From the NCBI RefSeq assembly GCF_018889955.1, contig NZ_CP076545.1, positions 1,178,001 through 1,242,000 on the forward strand: a stretch of 64,000 bases of DNA, read 5' to 3'. Position 1 is the stretch's first letter, and every line of letters begins with the position of its first letter. Made by a program: the position numbers and the translations under genes. The stretch is from Collinsella sp. zg1085 (GTDB lineage: Bacteria > Actinomycetota > Coriobacteriia > Coriobacteriales > Coriobacteriaceae). Below are positions 42,389 through 50,462 of this stretch, one piece after another. The notes beneath the pieces were generated by a model. The model worked only from the letters and a program-made list of their open reading frames with translations. It made no database searches and was not told the origin of the DNA.

Positions 42389-44911
42389 ATGGATGCTTTC
42401 GATAGATTTGCGCCCTTCATTCAAGACTTCATCTATGACCATGCATGGGAAGAACTGCGTGGTATTCAAGTTGCTGCAGCAGATATCCTCTTCAATACCA
42501 ATGATAATCTCCTTTTGTGTGCGTCAACTGCATCGGGTAAAACTGAGGCTGCCTTCTTCCCTATTTTGACTGAGTTTTGGGAACACCCACCCCAAAGCGT
42601 TGGGGCCATCTATATTTCGCCGCTCAAAGCGCTCATCAATGACCAATTTCAACGGCTTGATACCCTATGCAAAGAAGCTCAGATTCCTATCTGGCCTTGG
42701 CATGGTGACATCGCTGCTTCACGTAAAGCAAAGCTGCTTAAAAAGCCCTCAGGCATCTTACAAATTACCCCTGAATCACTTGAAGCAATGTTGCTTCATA
42801 GACACACACTTGTTCCTCGTATGTTCTGGGATTTACGCTATGTTGTGATAGATGAGGTTCATGCGCTTTTTCGAGGTGATAGAGGAGGTCAGACGCTCTG
42901 CTTACTTGAGCGGCTTGCGCGTGCGGCGAACGTCAATCCGCGCCGCATTGGTCTTTCCGCCACCATAGGAGACCCTGAGATAACTGCTGCATTTTTGGCG
43001 CGCGGAACTGGACATCCCTGTCGTATTCCGTCCATCGAAGAACCAAGGCGCACGTGGCGGCTCTCTATGGAACACTTCTACCGCGGGGTACAACAAGTAT
43101 CTATAGAACAGAGTGCTTCAGCAGAAACATCTGCAGTGCCGCCGCGCTATCAAGAAGAACCCCAAGGTACTATAGATACTTCTCAATTCGCCAACAACAA
43201 TGTCTCCTCCACCTACCCTCAGCTCGATGAATTGCTGATGCGTGCGCATACCACACAGACATCTGCATTGGCGCTCCAATTGCATGACCACTCAGAACCC
43301 GCATCTCAACCTGCAGAAAACAGCACGAACATGTTGCATAGGGAAATGTGTTTTGCTACAAAGTCTGATGAGCTAGTTCTGTCTCACGCTAACCCCGCCG
43401 ATACATCAGGCATAGACCAAGCTATCCAATATCTTTTTGAGCGCAGCCAAGGTTCTAAGTGTCTTATTTTTTCTAACTCCCGTGAGGAGGCTGAAGAAAT
43501 TTGTTCACTTCTTCGTTCATATGCAGAATTGCTACATGTTCCTGATCGGTTTTTAATCCATCATGGCAATCTTTCATCAAGTATTCGTTCGTCTGCAGAA
43601 GAGATTATGCGCGACGAAGAACGCCTCGATACCACCATTACCACCGCTACGCTTGAGTTAGGTATTGATATTGGGCGGCTTGAACGCGCCTTTCAAATTG
43701 ATGCTCCCTTTACGGTTTCCGGATTTTTACAGCGTATGGGGCGCACAGGACGACGCGGAAGCCCGCAAGAAATGCACTTTGTTATACACGAGGAGTTCCC
43801 CGAAGCACACGCCTCACTCCCCGAACTAATCCCTTGGAAACTCCTTCAAGGCATAGCACTCATACAACTCTATCGCGAGACGCGCTGGGTAGAGCCGCCG
43901 CGCCTTGACGTACTCCCCTATAGCCTGCTCTATCACCAGCTTATGTCAACACTAGCCTCTACCGGTGAGCTGAGTCCCGCGGAGCTTGCAGAACGCATAT
44001 TAACGCTCAGTTTTTTCCATCGCGTCAGTGCTGAAGACCTGAAACAACTCTTACTCCATCTCATAGACATCAATCACGTTGAGCACACCGAAACCGGAGG
44101 ACTTATTGTTGGTCTTGAAGGAGAACGCATTATTCAGTCCTATACCTTTTATGCAGTATTTCAAGAAAACGAAGAGTTCTCTGTTCGTTCAGAACTTGGT
44201 GAGCTGGGCACCATCGTAAACCCACCGCCTCCTGGTGAGCGTATAGCCATTGCTGGGCGGTGTTGGGTTGTTGATGACATAGACTGGAAACGTCATGTGC
44301 TGTGGTGTACGCAGGTAAAAGGCCGTGTGCCAGCCTACTTTGGTGACTGCGCTGGAGATGTTCACAGCGCCATCTTAGAGCGTATGCATAAGGTAGTTGC
44401 TGAGTGCGAGATATATCCCTATCTCCAAAAACGAGCACTCGCTCGTTTAACAGCAGCCCGAAAAACAGCAGAGCTGTCTCATATCACAGGTCCTCATGCA
44501 CAACCGCTCATATCATTAGGTTCAAACCGCTGGGCGCTCTTTCCTTGGCTTGGCAGCTATAGCTTTTTGGCACTTGAGCGCCTCATTAAGCTCGGTACTC
44601 AAGATAAGCTCGGAATTAAGGGATTTGAATCAGCGCGCCCCTACTATATGCAATTCACTATGCGCGATGACATTGATGAACAAAGCTTCTATACGCATCT
44701 ATATGAGGCATGCGAACAGCTCACTGAGCCAGAGGCACTCCTGTATCCTGGAGAAACACCCATGTTCAACAAATATGATACCTATCTACCGGCATCACTT
44801 CTGCGCAAGGGTTTTGCACAAGGAGTGCTTGATATTGATGGTATGAAAGAACAAGTTTTGTCTTGGTATGCCTGCTATGTTAAGCAAGTTGAGCCGCTTA
44901 TTGAGGAGTAG
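42389..44911 (+). CDS. BrxHI/Lhr-like SF2 DNA helicase
   Basis: An 840-residue helicase. RecA domain 1 has CASTASGKTEAAFFP (Walker A, about residue 48), SPLKALINDQFQRL and VIDEVHALFRG (DEVH, about 155). RecA domain 2 has CLIFSNSREEAEE, TATLELGIDIG and QRMGRTGRRG (motif VI, about 448). The C-terminal part holds the winged-helix and Lhr-core region. Between the two RecA domains, residues about 235-350 are a low-complexity Ser/Thr/Gln-rich linker not typical for Lhr. GAGGAG is 6 nt before the ATG. BrxHI helicases pair with BrxD in BREX type 2. The LexA-type box ties it to the TerB-BrxD genes although a Fur-family gene separates them. Confidence 0.88.
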   Translation: MDAFDRFAPFIQDFIYDHAWEELRGIQVAAADILFNTNDNLLLCASTASGKTEAAFFPILTEFWEHPPQSVGAIYISPLKALINDQFQRLDTLCKEAQIPIWPWHGDIAASRKAKLLKKPSGILQITPESLEAMLLHRHTLVPRMFWDLRYVVIDEVHALFRGDRGGQTLCLLERLARAANVNPRRIGLSATIGDPEITAAFLARGTGHPCRIPSIEEPRRTWRLSMEHFYRGVQQVSIEQSASAETSAVPPRYQEEPQGTIDTSQFANNNVSSTYPQLDELLMRAHTTQTSALALQLHDHSEPASQPAENSTNMLHREMCFATKSDELVLSHANPADTSGIDQAIQYLFERSQGSKCLIFSNSREEAEEICSLLRSYAELLHVPDRFLIHHGNLSSSIRSSAEEIMRDEERLDTTITTATLELGIDIGRLERAFQIDAPFTVSGFLQRMGRTGRRGSPQEMHFVIHEEFPEAHASLPELIPWKLLQGIALIQLYRETRWVEPPRLDVLPYSLLYHQLMSTLASTGELSPAELAERILTLSFFHRVSAEDLKQLLLHLIDINHVEHTETGGLIVGLEGERIIQSYTFYAVFQENEEFSVRSELGELGTIVNPPPPGERIAIAGRCWVVDDIDWKRHVLWCTQVKGRVPAYFGDCAGDVHSAILERMHKVVAECEIYPYLQKRALARLTAARKTAELSHITGPHAQPLISLGSNRWALFPWLGSYSFLALERLIKLGTQDKLGIKGFESARPYYMQFTMRDDIDEQSFYTHLYEACEQLTEPEALLYPGETPMFNKYDTYLPASLLRKGFAQGVLDIDGMKEQVLSWYACYVKQVEPLIEE

Positions 44912-44927
44912 ACTGTTCAGAATGTGT

Positions 44928-44941
44928 ACGTGCACACGTAT
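44928..44941. promoter_or_regulatory. Palindrome upstream of the Crp-family gene
   Basis: TACGTG-CA-CACGTA is a perfect 6-bp inverted repeat 100 bp before the regulator's start. It may be its operator. It differs from the TTGAT/ATCAA-type FNR site. Confidence 0.35.
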
Positions 44942-45041
44942 ATGCCGGTACGAGCACTACGGCAAAAATTGATACGCGTGGCGCACAGATACCAAGCTTA
45001 TATTCAACAAGGTGTTGATTTTGTCTAAGGAGATACCAGCG

Positions 45042-45734
45042 GTGACTTACAACCAGCAACAACGCATTGCAGCACTACAACACTGTAGTGCCTTTCAAAA
45101 CCTGCACGAACAAGAAATTGCCTGCATGCTGAGCTGTATGGACGCTCGTGAGCTTTCCTATCAAACAAACGAATATATCCTTCGTATGGGAGATACCACG
45201 CAGTCATTTGGTATTGTGCTTGAGGGAGGTGTGCGCATACAACGAAGCGACATATGGGGCAACGCGATGATTTTAGGCTATGCCAAGCAGTTTGATGTTT
45301 TTGGTGAAAGCTATGCCTGTGTCCCTCAGGCTCAGCTCCTTGTTGACGCCATAGCCGCACGTCCCAGCCGTATTCTTTTTCTCAAACTCAAAACCATACT
45401 CCAGCCCAGCATGCGCGGCTGCCCGCATCACGCTAAACTCGCCGCAAATCTCTTGCAACTTTCAGCTCAAAAGAATATTCAACTTGCAGAACGCAGCATT
45501 CACACCAACCCACGAACTATTCGCGGAAAGATACTTGCCTATTTGAGCACAGAGGCAACACGCGCAAAATCAACACGTTTTACCATACCCTTTAACCGTC
45601 AAGAACTTGCCGACTACTTAGGAGTTGACCGAGCGGCACTTTCAAGTGAGATGAGCCGTTTGCAGCGCGACCAGATACTGTATACCAGACGCTCTCAGTT
45701 TGAATTGCTCGTTGCCCCTGAGGAGCTAAGCTAA
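45042..45734 (+). CDS. Crp/Fnr-family transcriptional regulator
   Basis: A 230-residue regulator. The N-terminal cyclic-nucleotide-binding-type beta barrel (NEYILRMGDTTQSFGIVLEGGVRIQR, as a segment around residues 40-66) lacks the Cys cluster of FNR. The C-terminal Crp-type helix-turn-helix is FNRQELADYLGVDRAALSSEM. GTG 45042 is chosen because AAGGAG lies 9 nt upstream. The effector is unknown. It follows the helicase on the same strand by 130 bp, with a palindrome between them. Confidence 0.9.
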   Translation: MTYNQQQRIAALQHCSAFQNLHEQEIACMLSCMDARELSYQTNEYILRMGDTTQSFGIVLEGGVRIQRSDIWGNAMILGYAKQFDVFGESYACVPQAQLLVDAIAARPSRILFLKLKTILQPSMRGCPHHAKLAANLLQLSAQKNIQLAERSIHTNPRTIRGKILAYLSTEATRAKSTRFTIPFNRQELADYLGVDRAALSSEMSRLQRDQILYTRRSQFELLVAPEELS

Positions 45735-45818
45735 GCCCCCTTGAATAAAGCACACAGCCACCCGTCAGTCATAGCCTCATGTGCACAATCTTTTGCGCCA
45801 AGCTATAACACGCTACCC

Positions 45819-46811
45819 TTATGCGTCATGTAGCGGCGTGCCTAAAAACTCCTGATTAAAGGCTATCTCATCTACAAATTGAGCATCACGATCGGTTGCA
45901 AGCAACAAGAAATTGCGCTCACCACCCCACAGCTCATCGCTTGTTTCAATGATGTGTACATGCTGAAAGACTTCGAGCAAACTCGCTGTTTCCTGCTGCA
46001 AGAACTGCATGTTCGCACCCTTTTGCGATGAAACAACATTCACCAAATACAAACCATCTGAGGCAAGGCGTGCTCGCACAGCTCGTGCCGCCTCCACACT
46101 TGCCAATTGCAACGCGGGATTTCGTCCCACAAATACATCTTGAATAATTACGTCATAGTGCGGACAAGCAATCTCGTCCTCAGACAACACGCGCAGCTGA
46201 CCACCCACCATATCGGCACTAAAACGTGTATTTACAGACCCGAGTGTCTCTACTGTTTGAGGTGTACGCGATACCACCTGCCCGACGCCGCGCTCCAAAA
46301 ACTCACGTCCTTCAGCCTCGATGATACGTAGACTGTTTCCTTGCGCAGTTGATGAATCCTCTAAGCGTGCTTCGAGCTTATCAAGAAAAAACCAGCGCCT
46401 CGCCTCGCGAATAATAGCCGCATCAATCTCAACAACATCAAGATGAATATGACTTTGTGTTGTTAGAAGATGCTTTGGATACGAAAAACCCCCACCGCCT
46501 AAAAGCAAGATATGGTGCGGATACCAATCAGAATGCAGCACGTCATGAAACAGCGCATCGAACCCTCGATAATAAGCAAAAACAGGCTCAAAACAGCGGT
46601 CTTTAAGATAGCTTGCACTTTGGTAGACGCCACCCTGATTAAGAACACGTACCCGCTCGCCCGTCGGATCTCGCGTTAGATACACCTTCATAAAACCAAA
46701 ACGTGAGCGACGAACGTGGATACACTGATACGCTGCTCCAAAGGCAGCGGACGCAAGCACCGAGCCTGCGACAAGCCCGCCAATCGCTAAGGCTGTCTTG
46801 TTATATTTCAT
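45819..46811 (-). CDS. Membrane-anchored spermidine-synthase-fold protein
   Basis: A 330-residue protein. One N-terminal membrane helix (LAIGGLVAGSVLASAAFG) precedes a Rossmann methyltransferase-like domain of the spermidine synthase fold: HHILLLGGGGFSYPKHLL, LDVVEIDAAIIREARRWF and YDVIIQDVFVG. The GGG and acidic ligand positions resemble SpeE, but the anchor and the absence of clear decarboxy-SAM motifs make polyamine synthesis uncertain. ATG 46811 has GAAGGG 9 nt upstream and overlaps the end of the elp3 gene by 11 bp, so translation is coupled. Confidence 0.75.
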   Translation of the reverse strand: MKYNKTALAIGGLVAGSVLASAAFGAAYQCIHVRRSRFGFMKVYLTRDPTGERVRVLNQGGVYQSASYLKDRCFEPVFAYYRGFDALFHDVLHSDWYPHHILLLGGGGFSYPKHLLTTQSHIHLDVVEIDAAIIREARRWFFLDKLEARLEDSSTAQGNSLRIIEAEGREFLERGVGQVVSRTPQTVETLGSVNTRFSADMVGGQLRVLSEDEIACPHYDVIIQDVFVGRNPALQLASVEAARAVRARLASDGLYLVNVVSSQKGANMQFLQQETASLLEVFQHVHIIETSDELWGGERNFLLLATDRDAQFVDEIAFNQEFLGTPLHDA

Positions 46812-48648
46812 CACAGGTATCCCTTCTGCAAAGGCGCTGCTGATACAAGCCGTGCATATGGAAACCCAAGCGCTCGTAATAGCCACGAGTACCAACGGCA
46901 GAAATAACATTCATCCGCTCATAGCCAGCCTCATCTGCAATCTCGAGCGCACGCTGTATCAAAGCCTTTCCCAGTCCCGTATGCTGCGCTGCCTGACCCG
47001 CCTCTCCAAGACGTGCAGTTGCGCCATAAATATGAACCTCACGAATCATTGCTTCACCCAAAGCTATTGGTAAAACATCAATATGCGCAGCTACAAGCTC
47101 TTGTTTTGGCAATGAAAGCCGTAAAAACCCAGCAATATGACCTGTAGCATCAAGCCACTGTAAAAAGTATTCGGTGCTCACACTGGTGTCATAGCAAAAC
47201 TCATGCAGAGACAAGCTTTGCGCATCTACCTCAGCGGTACCCACTTCACGAAAGCGAATCTCCTGAACCGATGTATGTTCTGAACCTTGCGAAAGCCTGC
47301 GCTCAACCATCTGCCGCAAATTAGGTTTTTTATTTCCTGCAACAATATCATCAGAAGAAAAGTCTCGAATCATACGCGAAATGCGACAATATGGCGGCGT
47401 TTCAAGCACGTTATCCTGCAAAACTCTCAGCAAATCATCCTCGTCATACGCTTGCCACGCGCCCGTTTCATAATAGTGATTAAGCTCAGCACTCTCAATG
47501 AGTGCACAGGGATAGAGCTTAACCTCATCAGGACAATATGCTGGATTACTCACAAGCATCCTATATTGTGCGCAATCAATCTCAGGAGTTGCTCCCATAA
47601 GATTGACCATATAGTGCACGTGAAGCTTGAAGCCAAACAAACGCAGCCACGCAAAAGCATGCGCAATGCGCTTAACGCCCATGCCGCGATGATTGATGTC
47701 AAGAATATGCTGGTCAAGGCTTTGAATACCCATTTGCACCTTTGTGCACCCAAGCGCCCGAATGCTGGTAAGTGCCTCTGGTGTTACTGTATCAGGGCGC
47801 GTTTCAATAACAAGCCCAACTACACGATGTATTGCCTGTTCATTAGTCTTTTGCAGCTCATACAAGCTATCCATGTCTGCCTGCTGCATATCTGCAGCCG
47901 CAATCCAACCAGCGTGCCTACCATATAGGCGCTCTACAGCTGTGTTATAGCTCATCGCACCCTGATTAATCTGTGACTGTAAACCAGCTACCGCGCTCAC
48001 ACGCTCATCTTCTGTTTGAGGAAAACCGTGCTCCTCATACCACGTGCGACGCTGAACAACCACAACATCACGCTCTTGCAAAGAAGCATCATCATTAAGC
48101 GCACGAAAAAGCTCTGCAATAAACCAAATGCGATACGGCTCAGGATAATCGCTCCAGGTACCCCCCAATACAATCAGTTCAATCTTATCGGTAGGGTGTC
48201 CCATTTGTTTGAGCGCTGTTAGCCGTGCCGCCACCTGTAAATAGGGGTCAAAATAGTGTTGTTCTGCACGCTCACACGCAGGCTCTTTATGAAGATAGCT
48301 TTTTGGCATGCGCAAGTCGTTCGGGCAAAAAATACAAGAACCCGAGCATGGCCATGGCTTGGTAATAACCGTAATGGTGGCGACCCCCGAAGCACTGCGC
48401 CGTGGCTTCATGCGAAGAAGCGCTATCAAAGCGCGTTCAAGCTCAGGGTCGATATTCCACCGCTGCCAGCGCTTGGGGTCCTCCGCCTTAACCTTCTGGT
48501 AAAAGGGTAAAAGTCGCCGTTTTGCATAGCTTTGTTTTGGTACACCATCGCGCCGAAGCTGCTCATGCATAAGCTTAACCAGCGCCCGGTCATCGAGATG
48601 CTGCCCTTGGCGAAGGCAGTCCACTATGCGACAAATCAAATCTTCCAT
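46801..48648 (-). CDS. Elp3-family tRNA uridine carboxymethyltransferase (radical SAM plus GNAT)
   Basis: About 615 residues. The radical SAM domain has the cysteine cluster CSGSCIFCPNDLRMPKSYL and ELIVLGGTWSDYP; the GNAT acetyltransferase domain fills the last 150 residues (TGLGKALIQRALEIADEAGYERMNVISAVGTRGYYERLGF, part at about 560-600). Elp3 builds the cm5U34 modification of tRNA in eukaryotes and archaea and occurs patchily in bacteria. The start is uncertain: ATG 48648 is natural by family, with ATG 48675 or TTG 48681 as alternatives. It overlaps the gene downstream. Confidence 0.9.
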   Translation of the reverse strand: MEDLICRIVDCLRQGQHLDDRALVKLMHEQLRRDGVPKQSYAKRRLLPFYQKVKAEDPKRWQRWNIDPELERALIALLRMKPRRSASGVATITVITKPWPCSGSCIFCPNDLRMPKSYLHKEPACERAEQHYFDPYLQVAARLTALKQMGHPTDKIELIVLGGTWSDYPEPYRIWFIAELFRALNDDASLQERDVVVVQRRTWYEEHGFPQTEDERVSAVAGLQSQINQGAMSYNTAVERLYGRHAGWIAAADMQQADMDSLYELQKTNEQAIHRVVGLVIETRPDTVTPEALTSIRALGCTKVQMGIQSLDQHILDINHRGMGVKRIAHAFAWLRLFGFKLHVHYMVNLMGATPEIDCAQYRMLVSNPAYCPDEVKLYPCALIESAELNHYYETGAWQAYDEDDLLRVLQDNVLETPPYCRISRMIRDFSSDDIVAGNKKPNLRQMVERRLSQGSEHTSVQEIRFREVGTAEVDAQSLSLHEFCYDTSVSTEYFLQWLDATGHIAGFLRLSLPKQELVAAHIDVLPIALGEAMIREVHIYGATARLGEAGQAAQHTGLGKALIQRALEIADEAGYERMNVISAVGTRGYYERLGFHMHGLYQQRLCRRDTCDEI

Positions 48649-48725
48649 GGCTTCATTGTAACCCCAGATGCACATACTCAAATGAATTGTATAGACTAGT
48701 ACGAGCGACTAAGGAGAAACTCATC

Positions 48726-49556
48726 ATGAAGCAATCAGACATCGATGCGCTATGTAGACTCAATCGAGACTTTTACCAGCATCATGCACAATCCTTTTCT
48801 GCCACGCGCCAAGCCCCTTGGCAGGGCTGGACACGTCTTTTAGCACATATTGAACATGAGCTCGCGCATCAAACCAATGCACTCAGAGTGCTTGACTGTG
48901 CAGCGGGAAATTTGCGCTTTGCTCACTTTTTACAACGCGAGACGCACCTAAAACTGAACCTCTATGATGCACTTGATATAACAGATTCGCTTTTGCATGC
49001 TACACCGCATGATGCAGATACTTCAAATGCAGTTCCCTGCGATATACGCTGCTCAAACACAGCTCAGATGCCTTCAATAATTCAAACGCACACCATAGAC
49101 ATTCTAAAAGCCGTGCGCACCAATACACCGCTTCCGGGACAGGGTTTATATAATCTGGCCGTCTCCTTTGGTTTTATGCATCATATTCCCAGCTCTGAGC
49201 TGCGTATACGCGTTTTTAATGCCCTGATTCAGCGCTGTGTTCCAGGCGCCTGTATAGCGCTTTCATTTTGGCAGTTTATGAACGATAACAGTCTTGCAAA
49301 AAAAACAGCGGCAGTGCATGCATACGCCAAGTCTCAGCCCGAACTACAAGCGGTGCTTGCATCCCTTGAACCTCATGACCATCTCCTTGCTTGGCAGCAA
49401 GATTATCGGTACCTGCGCTATTGTCATCATTTTGACGACAGCGAGATTGATGACATCCTTGCCGCAAGTTCGGCACCTATTACCGAGATTGTGCGTTTTT
49501 CTGCCGACGGAGCAAACGGAAACCTTAACCGCTATCTTCTTGTTCGTCGCATGTAG
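48726..49556 (+). CDS. Class I SAM-dependent methyltransferase
   Basis: A 276-residue methyltransferase. Motif I is ALRVLDCAAGNLRFAHFL; YNLAVSFGFMHHIPSSELRIRVFNAL is the post-II and IV region typical of small-molecule methyltransferases. ATG 48726 has AAGGAG 9 nt upstream. It diverges from the elp3 gene. The substrate is unknown; the elp3 neighbour hints at a tRNA wobble modification (Trm9-like cm5U methylation), but this is only inference. Confidence 0.75.
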   Translation: MKQSDIDALCRLNRDFYQHHAQSFSATRQAPWQGWTRLLAHIEHELAHQTNALRVLDCAAGNLRFAHFLQRETHLKLNLYDALDITDSLLHATPHDADTSNAVPCDIRCSNTAQMPSIIQTHTIDILKAVRTNTPLPGQGLYNLAVSFGFMHHIPSSELRIRVFNALIQRCVPGACIALSFWQFMNDNSLAKKTAAVHAYAKSQPELQAVLASLEPHDHLLAWQQDYRYLRYCHHFDDSEIDDILAASSAPITEIVRFSADGANGNLNRYLLVRRM

Positions 49557-49634
49557 CAAAGATATACGCTGCTCTACCCGCATTATGTCCTCACGCTCGC
49601 ATACAATGGATACCCTTACAAGAAAAGGAGTTAT

Positions 49635-50462
49635 GTGCACGCGCGTCTGCCCAAAAACTTTGTGTTAGAAGAACGTCTCAAACGCTATGAGCGCGCCATT
49701 GAGCTTATGCCGCAAAGCTGGCGAGGCATATGGAAGCACGCTGCCGCACCTCTTGGGCAGGCTCCTTTTAGCGCTCTTTATCTTGATATTGGTTGCGGTA
49801 AAGGTGCAAGCCTTGTTGAGGTGGCACGCGCACACCCTGAACGCTTAGTTATTGGCATTGATGCTGAGCCTATATGTATTGCCTATGCCGCACAGGCAAT
49901 TTATGAGCATAAGCTATCAAACGCACTGGTAATTCCCGCGCGCGCTAACCAGGTGTGTCAACTGTTTGCTGAACATGAGGTTGACTATATAAGCCTCAGC
50001 TTTCCGACACCTTTTCCGCGCAAAAAACAAGCGGCACTTCGCACTACCCAGCTTGATCGCTTGCTTGAATATAAACATGTTCTTGCAACGAACGGTCAGC
50101 TACTCTTACGCACCGACAGTCAGCCTTTTCTGGACTTTAGCCTAACGCAACTGCATGGCGCTGGCTTTTCTATTCGCCTGCTCTCTCACAATCTACGCCG
50201 TGATATGCCCGAGCTCCCCGTGAGCGAATACGAGCGCAAACTTAGTGCAGAGGGCGCTGTAACACTTGGACTGATTGCCGAGCCCAGCGGCCCTGCCACC
50301 CCCGATATGATTCAAACCGCGCGCACAGCAGAACAAAGCCTGTTTGCATATATTCCTGATAATCTATATGAGGATGCTTATATACCCCATGGCATGTCTT
50401 GGGCAATTCAGGCGTTTCGCTATCGACGTGCCAATCAAGAACGAAAGGCACATCATGCCTGA
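49635..50462 (+). CDS. trmB: TrmB-like tRNA (guanine-N7-)-methyltransferase
   Basis: A 275-residue protein. SAM motif I is LDIGCGKGASLVEVA and GIDAEPICIAYAA follows as in TrmB, which makes m7G46 in tRNA. The usual FPDPWPKKRHHKRR-like motif is FPTPFPRKKQAALRTTQ here, so the tRNA-binding and catalytic region has changed while the pattern persists. It starts at GTG 49635 (AAGGAG 4 nt upstream). The stop overlaps the following helicase start by 8 bp, suggesting co-translation of two RNA-directed proteins. Confidence 0.72.
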   Translation: MHARLPKNFVLEERLKRYERAIELMPQSWRGIWKHAAAPLGQAPFSALYLDIGCGKGASLVEVARAHPERLVIGIDAEPICIAYAAQAIYEHKLSNALVIPARANQVCQLFAEHEVDYISLSFPTPFPRKKQAALRTTQLDRLLEYKHVLATNGQLLLRTDSQPFLDFSLTQLHGAGFSIRLLSHNLRRDMPELPVSEYERKLSAEGAVTLGLIAEPSGPATPDMIQTARTAEQSLFAYIPDNLYEDAYIPHGMSWAIQAFRYRRANQERKAHHA

